From Sipunculus nudus (lineage: Eukaryota; Annelida; Sipuncula; Golfingiida; Sipunculidae): 64,000 bases of DNA. The stretch covers positions 75,492,643 through 75,556,642 of the forward strand of contig CM049307.1 of the NCBI GenBank assembly GCA_026874595.1, written 5' to 3'. This document shows positions 26,186 to 38,535 of this stretch, in pieces (the stretch's first letter is position 1; the number at the start of each line of letters is the position of its first letter). A model generated the notes under the pieces. The model was not told the origin of the DNA and searched no databases. It saw nothing but the letters and a program-made list of their open reading frames with translations. The position numbers and the translations under genes were made by a program.

Positions 26186-26188
<3 letters not shown>
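25000..26188 (-). mobile_element. Deleted pogo/Tigger-like DNA transposon in a (TA)n tract
   Basis: The element starts CAGTGGAACCCCACAATTAC and ends in the inverse, GGCGGGGTTCCACTG, with TA on each side as the target duplication expected for the Tc1/mariner/pogo superfamily. The right end also repeats GTCGTAATTGTGGGGTGG in tandem, and the subterminal sequence AGCAAAGTGGTCGTAAT is echoed at the left end. At 1189 bp it is too short for a full transposase. A remnant of the N-terminal helix-turn-helix is present on the minus strand (next entry), so it is a deletion derivative. Confidence 0.85.
25296..25568 (-). pseudogene. Remnant of a pogo/Tigger (CENP-B-type) transposase
   Basis: A 90-residue frame whose residues 26-67 read RFLKEKVVIIKAETPGCSQR, then QLAQQLKLK, and end in ILRRRAKYM. 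This spacing of basic and hydrophobic residues matches the psq/CENP-B N-terminal helix-turn-helix of Tigger and pogo transposases (LKEK..II, S-x-R-x-LA, then IL..R). The DDE catalytic domain is absent from the 1.2-kb element. The frame lies wholly between the terminal inverted repeats. It is a broken gene, not a host gene, and the start chosen is simply the first Met. Confidence 0.65.

Positions 26189-26271
<83 letters not shown>
26189..26271. repeat. (TA)n microsatellite, right half
   Basis: About 41 TA units directly abutting the transposon end; probably one tract with 24942-24999 before insertion. Confidence 0.97.
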
Positions 26272-26274
<3 letters not shown>

Positions 26275-27203
26275 TGATGTGCCAGTTAAATGTTCATGAA
26301 CAATTATGTATGCACATCCAAGGTCGTCACACTATCCAGTTAAATATTCTTATTCTGCCAGAGATAAAAGAAAGACGGGGCACAAAATAACATAGAGCAT
26401 TAAAACTGTAACTTGTGCAATGATAACGTGTCAACATTTCATGGCAATATATATTTCTGTATTATTACTTCCTCACCTATTAATGTATATGAGTGTATGT
26501 CTGTGTGCTATACTGGCATGAACATTAAAATAACCTTTGCTTAAACCATAAAGCTCTTATTTGTGTGAAGATTCCAAGAAGGAAACGAACAAAACCGTGA
26601 GTCATCAATACAAAATGCACTTTTGTTTATGGTTATATATGTCAAATCATACATCGGTTAAAGTTTGTGGATACAGTATTGGTTATGATGTGTTTTTAAT
26701 GTTTTATTCATATCAAAGTACAAATGTAAAAAGAAAATCAAGATTATTTTATTTAGTCTGGTCAGTTAAATTCAAACATCATCCAGCAGTATATAAGATA
26801 TAAGATGTTTGCCATTTTAATTATATATATCCATATTATGGGGGTGTAACAATGCAGTGAATAATTGATGCATTCAATTTCAACTCCCCTAATTAAATAC
26901 AAATTTATTCTTTACCTGTGAATCAATTAGTTTTGATTAATTTTTATGCATTCACCACCCCAAAACTCTTAGTTAGCGGAGTCAACTTTGACAGAGAACA
27001 CTGTGATGTCAAGACTTTATTTTTTATGTGCTCAAGATATTCTTTCAACACTTGTAGGAAAATGCTAAAATGGCAAAGAAACAAAAATGGCAGCAGTAAA
27101 CAGAGGGCAAGTTATATCTTAACTTCACTTGCTAAAACTAATTCACATTCATTGCGGTAAAATATTTGTTTTTATTCAAAAGAAAATTTTGAAATTTACT
27201 TCT
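26272..27203. other. Intergenic, nothing supportable
   Basis: AT-rich sequence with a few short open frames that show no domain, splice context or composition shift. Confidence 0.5.
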
Positions 27204-28876
27204 AGTTAGCTGACTATAAGTCATCTGAGCTATAGTCATGGTCCATTGTCCGTCGTCCGTCCGTCCGTCGTGCCGTCCGTCCGTCCGTAGATGTGGCACG
27301 TTTTGAAACCATAAGACCTAGGAATCCAAAATTCGGCATAATGTTAGATGTCCCCAAGATCTCCTACCAAGCCGAAAACTGGGTCTTTGCGACTTCGTTC
27401 CTTTGAGAAATTAAGGAAACCTCAATTTTTTTATTAAAAACCTATTTTAACACTTCAGGACTGCCTAATATCAAAACCACTCAACTGTTTTTCCTCATAT
27501 TTACCATAAATATTCCTCTATATAGTTCTTATGTACATGCTAGAAATTAGGTCTGTATTGTATAATTTAAAAAAGTTATGGGCCCAAACATAATGCATTT
27601 TGTAAGAAATCAGGAAGGATATTTGAACACTTAATACAAAACATGTTAAAGCTATGGACTTTTTTCCAGTCATATAACTTTAATTAATCAAAATTAAATT
27701 GTATACCCAAAATTAGATGAAAATCTTTAAAATTTTTAAAAATATTAACAAAAATAAAAAATTGGTACCTTAAATTTTGCTCAATTTTGACCATGGCACG
27801 TTTTTTTCCTGTAAGTACTGTGGTATCTTATTTTCACAGCATGTACAAATAAGGATTTAATCTGTTAAAATCTTAAATATAAAAAATAAAAGGTGCAAAA
27901 TTAGGCTAGTTATTGAATTTGTTTGGAGGCTCTTGTTGTATTACCTAACATTGTCAAGCAGTCCACTGTGGTCACTGTAGGTCATTCAGTGCAGCTCTGT
28001 ATGCTCCCCAGGCTGTTATGTAATCCCATCACTCCTGCAAGCCCTCTCTCTTGTTGAGCTTGATCAGGCTGCCAGCATAAATACCACAGGGAGCCTTTCT
28101 CTCTCTCTCCCCCCCCCCCCCCCCCCCCCCACCACCCCATTCTGTTGACAGACCTGTACTCTAAACAAGATGAATCTTATAATTTCACATTTTTTAAGCG
28201 ATGATCAGTAACAACAGAGACCCCTCACTGAACCCACCGCTTCGATACACAGGACTAATATACAAGACAAAGCTGACAATTTTAATGTTAAAAAATTCTT
28301 TTTGTTGAGACTTGGACAATTTTGATTTATTTTAAAGAAAAAAATGTTCAGGAATTTAATCCTAATATTCATATATGGTAAAATATTAGGACCTAATGAA
28401 AGTGCTAACTGACAAGATTTAAGAAGATATAAATACTTTGTAGCATTTTGTTCATATCTCTTAAAGTTGGTGGGGCCTAGTTATCTAGTTTTTAAAATTA
28501 GAAATATTGGTCAAACTTTGTGGGATTAATTTTTAACTCATATGGCCATATATTTAACTTTTGAAATATTAATTACCTTCACACATTATTTGTTTATGAA
28601 ATGGAACTTTTATATGACACTTACCGTAAGCCCATTTTTTCCCTTGGTGCATCACTAAATGGTTTCAGGCCAAAGGTTTCATTTATTACACAGTCCAAAT
28701 GCTTTAGCTCATGTCCATTATTCTATAATTTACAGAGTTTCATTTAAGCTGGGCCATTTTCTCTTAGCTTTTCAAATGGTAATATACATGGCAAAACCAT
28801 AAGAAACAAAAATATTTTGCAGTTACTAATATTTTGCAAAATTCAGCTGAGCGACGTGACCCATAGGTCCCTTGTT
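27204..28876 (+). mobile_element. Element B, copy 3 (hairpin-ended)
   Basis: The 5' end TAGCTGACTATAAGTCATCT and the 3' end CAGCTGAGCGACGTGACCC...TCCCTTGTT match copy 1. Long stretches after the head (GATGTGGCACGTTTTGAAAC, CCCCAAGATCTCCTACCAAG, GCCGAAAACTGGGTC) are nearly identical to copy 1 at about 10195-10700. A poly-C tract (28109-28130) lies inside. It contains no transposase. Confidence 0.8.
28109..28130. repeat. Poly-C tract
   Basis: Uninterrupted C run after a CT-rich stretch. Confidence 0.97.
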
Positions 28877-30350
28877 TTAATTTAATCAAGAATCAAATTG
28901 AAGGTAAAGAATCAATTAATTGAGTGGATTCTGAGGCCACACACAATTCACAGGCCTAATACTTACATATGCAGTATACAGGTTCAAAAACAGACCACAC
29001 ACCTACATTAGCATTGCAGCACTGCTCAGTTTGGCATTCTAATTATATGGACACATAATTGTTGGTTATCAAGAAAGAAAATGCAACAAGAAATTTTCAG
29101 CTAAACTTGTCATCAACGTTTGCATGGTCTGGTAACCATGAATGAATCCAAGGCATGAACCCAACTTCACTGGACTGAAAATGTCCCCTTCCCAAATGAA
29201 AGGCCATGTTAGGTAAGCCAGATTCCCTGTCTGATGAACTATATACTTGGAATAACCCTCCTTATATTTATATAGGTTCTGTAAATAACAGACCACAAGT
29301 ATACAAATAAATGAAAATTGTAAATGCATGTACCAGATGAAGGACTTGCTTCTATGGAACATTCTGGACATTATAATAAAACAGTGTATACCGTAGTGGT
29401 CAGAACTTGTCATTGTTAACATCATGGTCAATAATTGAAAGAAAAAAATATGGTGAGTGACTATTAATCAGATATTTTATGTTTCTTCTATATTTCCAAT
29501 AAATCCACTTTGAGGAATTATACCTAATATATTGATTGAGTAAGTCTGACCTGTAGATCACTCTGTTCAACCAGTAGGTGCCCATTGAAATGTGGCAGTT
29601 ATTCTCTTGAACTTAAATATTTTCACACAGTTTCTACACTAAAGCTGATTTAAGAGAGCAAAGGGCTAATATGAGGTGTGAAACCCTTTAACAAAAATCA
29701 ATATTTATATTTTGCATCCTTCTGTTTCTTCTGAGTCTTTTGGCCAAGTGATTAATGGCGCCTATGATGGGCTGACAGCCTCACTTTGACAATTATACTT
29801 TTAGAATGTTTATGATACTCAACAACCAATCAGCAGCTTTTAAATGTAGTTGTTGAGCATGTGACCAGTGACCTTGGCCTTCATCAGTGTGGTTGACATG
29901 TTGTAAAAAATTGACTGTTTTCTCATATATTGATTTTATTGAATTACTAATATATTTTACAAGGTACGGTTTTGGTTTCATTCTAATTAATTATGCCTAT
30001 GCATCATTCATCCATTGAATCTTATTTTCTGGCTCTGATCTGTGAGTTTAAGAAAAGATTTACAAATTTCAATGGGCACCCCATCCTGGAACACCGTTTA
30101 TTTGAAACTTGTTTGCTGCACAGTGGTCAGTTTTAATGCTCTTCGCTGCTTCTTTGTCTTTCTTATTATATGATAGGACTTGAATATTTTTTCTGGTTAA
30201 TAATGTAACAAACATAAAGCTGTGAGATTCATTATGCAATACATGTAACCAATTTAATTGATTATGAAGGAAAACAACCAATCATTGATATATCAGACTA
30301 CTAGTTGACAACTTTTATGATAGGGGGGAGGCATCTGCATCTGAAATAAA
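28877..30350. other. Intergenic, nothing supportable
   Basis: AT-rich sequence. The longest frame (minus strand, 29069-29431) has no recognisable domain or splice signals. Confidence 0.5.
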
Positions 30351-31163
30351 TACCCCTTTCACGCCGTAAATGCAAACTGTGGTTTCAATCATCTTGAATG
30401 TGCATTAGAACGTTTACTCGGCAATCGATCCAAAGTGTTTTCAAACCGTTTTGGCCAAAATGGTTTGAATGCATGCAGCTCAGGAGGTGTTTCTAACTGT
30501 GTTTATGTAATTTGTTATATCCACTTTGCTAAAGTGTATTGTGACCGCTCTAGGAAGGTTTGGACCCATTTTCCTGAAGCAGCAACTTTGTCACAGCACA
30601 AGTGCAAATGCTTGTGTCAGTATATTGTAACATAGTTCCACATGTGAAATGTACACCTAATGCATTGGTGCTAGATGCCCCTGTGAACACACTTAAGCTG
30701 TGTTTCCATTCATCCGTAAATCACATACGTATCGTACGCAAAAAATCGGACCCCTCTTTTTAAGATGAACTGTTTCCACATGTACGTTTTAATGTGCTCC
30801 GCATGCGTATCCGCAAAAACGGACAGCATCGAAACGGATCGGTGAGCCATTCATCCGTTTTGCGGATGGCAAAAATGCCCACAATTCCCTACAGTGCCCC
30901 AGCGCCAGGTGTGAGGAGACATATTGACCTTCTTCCTGCCTGTCATCCTTCCAGTTTCAAAAGAGGCACGTGAAAGGGTATCTGTAAGAAAAATGTACGT
31001 ACTCATGGAAACAGTATTTGCGGACTGTGCGCTATGGAACATACGTACCTCTTTTGCGGATACGTTTTTTGCGGATACATGGACACACAGCTTTACACAG
31101 ATTGAAATCAATTGACTTGGTCAAACCATTCAGTTTGATTATGGTTTGTGTGTAAAAGGGGTA
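30351..31163. mobile_element. Outer MITE with TA-CCCCTTT ends
   Basis: The left end is TACCCCTTTCACGCC and the right end is GTGTGTAAAAGGGGTA, an imperfect inverted repeat flanked by TA. Subterminal parts also mirror each other (AAACTGTGGTTT on the left against GATTATGGTTTGTG on the right, and CAAACCGTTTTGG against GTCAAACCATTC). A second MITE sits inside at 30695-31094. It has no coding capacity. Confidence 0.6.
30695..31094. mobile_element. Inner MITE with AAGCTGTGT ends
   Basis: The left end AAGCTGTGTTTCCATTCATC is mirrored by the right end GATACATGGACACACAGCTT. Inner inverted matches involve TGCGGAT/ATCCGCA motifs. At about 400 bp it has no transposase. It lies wholly inside the outer MITE, so it inserted later. 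TAA/TTA next to the ends would fit a PIF/Harbinger-type insertion, but the duplication is not clear. Confidence 0.7.
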
Positions 31164-32523
31164 AAAGTCGTCAGATGGGCATATCCCTTTTAGGATCCTA
31201 TAAGATAACAAATTAAAATTGGTGTAAATTTGCAGTTACAGAAAAGAAGTTGGCACCTCAGTGCATACCAACATGCACCAACCCGTACTTGATAAATAAC
31301 ATAAATAAGCAGTTTCTTGTCATGTCCTGCATTTAAATGTCACTTTAACTTTTAATATACTTTCAAGTAGGGAAAGAATTATGAATTATTCTTATGTTCT
31401 TGCCTAGTTTACTGTAGCATTAATCCAATAAACAAACTCCACATATGTTGTCACATAATACCATAAAGATGATCAACCATATTTACCTTGATCTTCAAGG
31501 TCAAATCTGCAGAATTTTAGAATCAACATGGCCCCTGTAAATTTTGAAGTACTGCATATAGTTCTTTTCCTCAAATTTGACACAACAGTCATTTCTGCCA
31601 TTTTCTCAGAGGATTTTGAAACTGGAGACCTTGACTTTGATTTTCAAAGGTCAGATACATGGAAATCTAGAATGATTGTGACCATTTTAACTTCTGAAGT
31701 ACACTAAAATTTTTGTGGATTGACATGGTCTGACCTTGCGTGAGCGTATACATTTTGGGAATCACCTGGAAATTTTAAAGGAAATTATTATATAAATCAG
31801 AGCAAAAACTGACAACATATGAAAGGTCAAGCTGGTAATAATTTAGTTCCTTTAACACAAACTGATGCTGTGCACAACATCAGCAACATCAAATATGCTC
31901 TAGTGATTAACTATTCAGAGATGAGAGAAATATGCTTGTAATAACCATCAAGGGTCAATAGGCCTACCTTTATATTCAAAGGGTCTTTATGATTTTTATG
32001 CTTGCTGATTTCTTTGTAAAGGACAATCAACAGGTCTGTATGGATCTCAGTGACAGCCAGTAACTAATAAACTTGGACTTACTTGCTTTGTATGTGAAAC
32101 CAGCAAGTTTCATTCATTATTTTAATCTGATCTAATAAGTACTTCATGAAAGATTTCATACTTAATATAGAATCAAATACAATTTTTATGAGCAAATTTT
32201 ACAAAAATTTCATATTTTACAGTAATTCATGATAAAATTAACATCCCAAACTCTGTGATCAGTTTCCTCTAAAAACAAACTAAATGGATTTTACTGCTAT
32301 CAAATGGACCATTTACCATGTGCATGCTGTACTTTCCTTCCTGAACACTAGATCTAGTAACAGATATGCCACAGACATTCATGTTTGCATTTCCTGAATT
32401 ATGAGCAACATTGCTGATAAGCAGGTGGGTCTGCATGTTCCGCTGATGTCAGTCCATGTAAACTGTTATATGACCTTACAGTCATAAAAGAGAATTTCAG
32501 TAAGTGTACAAACCCAGTCTTTT
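31164..32523. other. Intergenic, nothing supportable
   Basis: AT-rich sequence with phrases such as TTGATCTTCAAGGTCA and ACCTTGACTTTGA that suggest an old diverged repeat. No gene is seen. Confidence 0.45.
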
Positions 32524-32925
32524 TAGCTCAGCTGACTAAAAAGTCATCTGAGCTACAGCGATCACTCTTTTGTCTGTCAACAGGGCTCAAATCATAACTG
32601 CCGGTCATAGAAACATCTAACTGAAAATCCATTAGTCCATAACAAATCTCCTTGAAATTTGTGAAATTAGGTCACTGTGACCTATATCCTCTGAGCTACA
32701 GGGCTCTAGGTTACCCCCCCCCCCCCCCCAGAATTATTAAAAATGTGATACAAAAGCTCCAGTATCTGAATAACTAATGCATTGATTGCAATGATTCTTT
32801 CCATGTATATTGATCATTGAATGTTTCATTGTTTCCTGAAGACTCGTGGTGCCACCTGTATTTTTCCTAATTTAACACTTTTTTTTCTCTGTTTATGAGA
32901 CCTTCAGATGAAGCAAATCCCACCA
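32524..32925 (+). mobile_element. Element B, truncated copy
   Basis: The head AGCTCAGCTGACTAAAAAGT and CATCTGAGCTACAGCGATCA match copy 2, followed by one partial 338-bp unit (TGGTGCCACCTGTATTTTTC, TATGAGACCTTCA). It runs straight into the 33-bp satellite and has no 3' end, so the satellite replaced or grew from its interior. Confidence 0.7.
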
Positions 32926-35900
32926 AATAGACCACCATAGTGATACTCAGACCCATCACAGAGACCACAATGTTGACATCCAGACCTACACAAAGACCAC
33001 AATTGTGACACCCAGACCCACCAAACAAAACACTATGGTGCTCCCAGACCCATCACACAGACCATTATTGTGGTACCCAGACCCACCAAACATACCAGCA
33101 AAGTGACACCTATACCTATCACACAGACCACAATGATGACACGAAGACCCGTCACACAAGACCACCATCGTGACACCCAGACCCACCATACAGACCAAGT
33201 TAGTGACACCCAGACCCACCACACAGATCATCATAGTGACACAAAGACCCACCACACAGACCACCAAAGTGACACCCAGACCCACCACACAGACCACAAT
33301 GTTGACACTTAGGCCCACCAAATAGACCACCATGGTGACACCCAGACCCACCACACAAAGCAGCATTGTGACACCCTGACCCACCACAAGGTCCAGCATG
33401 ATGACATCCCAGACCCATCACACAGAGCACCATGGTGACACCCAGACCCATAACACAGACCACCATGGTGATACCAAGACCCACCACACAGACCTGCATA
33501 AAGACACTCAGACCCATCACACAGACCACCATGGTGACACCCAGACCAATCACACAGACCACCATTGTGACACCAAGACCCTTCACACAGACCACAATGT
33601 TGACACTCAGACCCACCAAATAGACCACCAATGTGACACTCAGACCCATCACACAGACCACAGTTGTGACACCCAGACCCACCACACAAAACTATGGTGA
33701 CACCCAAACCCAACACACAGACCATTATCGTGGTACCCAGACCCATCACACAGACCACCATGGTGACACCCAGACCCATCACACGGACCAGGATGGTGAC
33801 ACCCAGACCCACCACACAGACAAGCATTGTGACACCCAGACCCACCACAGAGACCACCATCATGACACCAAGACCCACCACACAGACCACTATAGTGACA
33901 CCCAGACCCACCAGACAGACCACAATGTTGACACTCAAGCCGACCAAACCACCATGTTGACACCTGGATCCACCACATAGAGAAGCATTGTGACACCCAG
34001 ACCTACCACAAGGATCAGCATCATGACACCCAAACCCATCACACAGACCACCATGGTGACACCCAGACCCATCACAAAGACCACCATGGTGACACCCAGA
34101 CCCATAACACAGACAACCATGGTGATACCACTACACAGACCTGCATAAAGACACTCAGACCCATCACACAGACCACGATGGTGACACCCAGACCCATCAC
34201 ACATACCACCATGGTGACATCCCAGACCCATCACACACACCACCATGGTTATACCCAGAACCCATCACATAGACCACCATGGTGACATCCCAGACCCATC
34301 ACAAATACCACCAGGGTGACATCCAGACCCATAACAAAGACCACCATGGTGACACTCAGACCCACAACACAGACCACCATGGTGATACAAAGACCCACCA
34401 CGCAGACCTGCATAAAGACACCCAGACCCACCACACAGACCACAGTGTTGACACCCAGACCCATCACACAGATCACCATGGTGACACCCAGACCCATCAC
34501 ACAGACCACCATGGTGACACCCAGACCCATCACACGAACCACGATGGTGACACCCAGACCCACCACACAGACAAGCATTGTGACACCCAGACCCACCACA
34601 GAGACCAGCATTATGACACCCAGACCCACCACACAGACCACCATGGTGACACGCAGACCCACCACACAGACCACCATCGTGACCCCAGACCCACCACACA
34701 GACCACCATGGTGACACGCAGACCCACCACACAGACCACCATCGTGACCCCAGACCCACCACACAGACCAACACAGCAACACCCAGAAGAACCACCTAAC
34801 TAACAACCTGACACACAGACCCTCCAGAGACCAACACTGTCACACCAAAACCCACCACACAGACCAGCATGGTGACATTCAGACCCACCACACAGACCAG
34901 CATGGTGACATTCAGACCCACCACACAGACCAGCATGGTGACACCCAGACCCACCACACAGACCACCATGGTGACATGCAGACCCACCACACAGACCACC
35001 ATGGTGACATGCAGACCCACCACACAGACCACCATGGTGACATGCAGACCCACCACACAGACCACCATGGTGACATGCAGACCCACCACACAGACCACCA
35101 TGGTGACATGCAGACCCACCACACAGACCAGCATGTAGACATTCAGACCCACCACTCAGACCAGCATGGTGACATGCAGACCCACCATACAGACCACCAT
35201 GGTGACATGCAGACCCACCACACAGACCACCATGGTGACATGCAGACCCACCATACAGACCAGCATGGTGACATTCAGACCCACCACACAGACCAGCATG
35301 GTGACATTCAGATCCACCACACAGACCAGCATGGTGACATTCAGACCCACCACACCGACCACCCTTGTGACCCCAGACCCACCACACAGACCACCATGGT
35401 GACATGCAGACCCACCACACAGACCACCATGGTGACATGCAGACCCACCACACAGACCACCATGGTGACATGCAGACCCACCACACAGACCACCATGGTG
35501 ACATGCAGACCCACCACACAGACCACCATGGTGACATGCAGACCCACCACACAGACCAGCATGGTGACATTCAGACCCACCACACAGACCAGCATGGTGA
35601 CATTCAGACCCACCATACAGACCAGCATGGTGACATTCAGACCCACCACACAGACCACCATGGTGACACCCAGACCCACCACACAGACCACCATGGTGAC
35701 ATGCAGACCCACCACACAGACCACCATCGTGACCCCTGACCCACCACACAGACCACCATGGTGACATGCAGACCCACCACACAGACCACCATCGTGACCC
35801 CAGACCCACCACACAGACCAACACTGCAACACCCAGAAGAACCACCTAAATAACACCCTGACACACAGACCCTCCAGAGACCAACACTGTCACACCAAAA

Positions 35901-37695
35901 CCCACCACACAGACCAGCATGGTGACATTCAGACCAACCTTACAGACCAGCATGGTGACATTCAGACCCACCACACAGACCACCATGGTGACACCAAGAC
36001 CCACCACACAGACCACCATGGTGACATGCAGACCCACCACACAGACCACCATGGTGACATGCAGACCCACCACACAGACCACCATGGTGACATGCAGACC
36101 CACCACACAGACCACCATGGTGACACGCAGACCCACCACACAGACCACCATCCTGACCCCAGACCCACCACACAGACCAACACAGCAACACCCAGAAGAA
36201 CCACCTAACTAACACCCTGACACACAGACCCTCCAGAGACCAACACTGTCACACCAAAACCCACCACACAGACCAGCATGGTGACACGCAGACCCACCAC
36301 ACAGACCAGCACGGTGACATTCAGACCCACCACACAGACCACCATGGTGACACCCAGACCCACCACACAGACCACCATGGTGACATGCAGACCCACCACA
36401 CAGATCACCATGGTGACACCCAGACCCACCACACAGACCACCATGGTGACATGCAGACCCACCACACAGACCACCATGGTGACATGCAGACCCACCATAC
36501 AGACCACCATGGTGACATGCAGACCCACCACACAGACCACCATGGTGACATGCAGACCCACCACACAGACCAGCATGGTGACATTCAGACCCACCATACA
36601 GACCAGCATGGTGACATTCAGACCCACCACACAGACCAGCATGGTGACATTCAGACCCACCACACCGACCACCCTTGTGACCCCAGACCCACCACACAGA
36701 CCACCATGGTGACATGCAGACCCACCACACAGACCACCATGGTGACATGCAGACCCACCACACAGACCACCATGGTGACATGCAGACCCACCACACAGAC
36801 CACCATGGTGACATGCAGACCCACCACACAGACCACCATGGTGACATGCAGACCCACCACACAGAACACCATGGTGACATGCAGACCCACCACACAGACC
36901 AGCATGGTGACATTCAGACCCACCACACAGACCAGCATGGTGACATTCAGACCCACCACACAGACCAGCATGGTGACATTCAGACCCACCACACAGACCA
37001 CCATGGTGACACCCAGACCCACCACACAGACCACCATGGTGACATGCAGACCCACCACACAGACCACCATCGTGACCCCAGACCCACCACACAGACCACC
37101 ATGGTGACACCAGACCCACCACACAGACCACCATCGTGACCCCAGACCCACCACACAGACCAACACTGCAACACCCAGAAGAACCACCTAACTAACACCC
37201 TTACACACAGACCCTCCAGAGACCAACACTGTTACACCAAAACCCACCACACAGACCAGCATGGTGACATTCAGACCCACCACACAGACCAGCACGGTGA
37301 CATTCAGACCCACCACACAGACCACCATGGTGACACCCAGACCCACCAAACAGACCACCATGGTGACATGCAGACCCACCACACAGACCACCATCGTGAC
37401 CCCAGACCCACCACACAGACCACCATGGTGACATGCAGACCCACCACACAGACCACCATCGTGACCCCAGACCCACCACACAGACCAACACTGCAACACC
37501 CAGAAGAACCACCTAACTAACACCCTGACACACAGACCCTCCAGAGACCAACACTGTCACACCAAAACCCACCACACAGACCAGCATGGTGACATTCAGA
37601 CCCACCACACAGACCAGCATGGTGACATTCAAACCCACCACACAGACCAGCACCCTGTACCAAGACCCACCACACAGACCAACACCCTGACTCAC
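32925..37695. repeat. 33-bp satellite array with higher-order structure
   Basis: About 140 units of 33 bp. The unit contains GACCCACCACACAGACC and then ACCATGGTGACA plus a variable pair of bases (CC, TG or TT). The left part (to about 34,780) is diverged and the right part is far more uniform, as expected if recent expansion was on the right. A distinctive block with CAACACCCAGAAGAACCACC recurs at about 34,776, 35,827, 36,185, 37,167 and 37,494, giving spacings near 1050, 358, 982 and 327 bp. This is a higher-order pattern of long and short blocks. The unit length is a multiple of three and lacks stop codons, so open frames up to 309 codons exist on both strands; they are not genes. Confidence 0.95.
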
Positions 37696-38310
37696 CACAA
37701 ATTCATTTATAAACAGAATATACAAATCACTGTATAACTACTGTCATTCATAGTCTTCATAGTCAATATCAAGACATTTGAATGACCTGCATTCTCATTT
37801 ATGGATATAACCAATTTCCAGCTGTGGCCATGACTGTTAAAATGTACAGGGGATTATCTCTGTCTTCCATAATACCGGGTAGATGTGTGTAGCTATCTCA
37901 ACTTAAAATGTCAGCAGTCCACATTTTAATCATTCTCATATAATCTTATAAAATATAATTTGTTTTTCTTTCACAAATCAAGGAGAAACTGATGAATAAC
38001 AATTTAATTTCAAAGAGAAGGGAGTCTAAAGGCGAAAAATGTGTCCATAAACTTTTGAATGTGATCTAGATAAAAAGTCAAACATTGGTAGAGGGGTGTG
38101 CTCTTTAAAAGCTCTTATTTACATGTTATAATCCTAAGATCATCATTTTTTTTTCTTTTCAATCCTTTCTTTTAGCTGCAGGAAACCATTTCCATTTTTT
38201 AATGCTTGCTTAACTAAGTACTATCTTCATCTGCAGTATTTCATTCCGATTTCAGACTATGTGAAAGATGCTAACACAAGATAATTCTGGTATCAACCAG
38301 ACTTAGTATA
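37696..38310. other. Intergenic, nothing supportable
   Basis: AT-rich flank of the satellite. No exon, repeat copy or RNA gene is recognised. Confidence 0.5.
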
Positions 38311-38535
38311 ACACTCCTGCAGGTCCTGGGTGTGTACCAACCCAACTGCTCAGTCAAAACACTAGGGAACCCTTAAAGGCGCACTCGTTTGTGAGTGAAT
38401 CATGACTGTTGGACACAGACTCCCCATTAAGCCTACAGAGTGCTCACTAAGAGTGGGGCTGACCATTATATATGTCACTGCCTGGACTGAGATTTAAACT
38501 CGTGATCTACCAACTTTGAGTCTTGTGCTTGACCC
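38311..38535 (-). mobile_element. tRNA-derived SINE, family 1, reverse copy
   Basis: Read on the minus strand, it has the tRNA-like head of the SINE at 3622 (CAAGCACAAGACTCAAAG, then GATCACGAGTTTAAATCTCA) and the shared body motifs AGGCTTAATGGG, GAGTGCGCCT and GGTTCCCTAGTG. Point differences from the forward copy show age. End points are approximate. Confidence 0.75.

Noticed and set aside
36205-37134. 309-codon minus-strand frame and many similar frames over 33000-37700
   Set aside because: They translate the 33-bp satellite; similar frames exist on both strands and in several phases, with no splice or promoter context.
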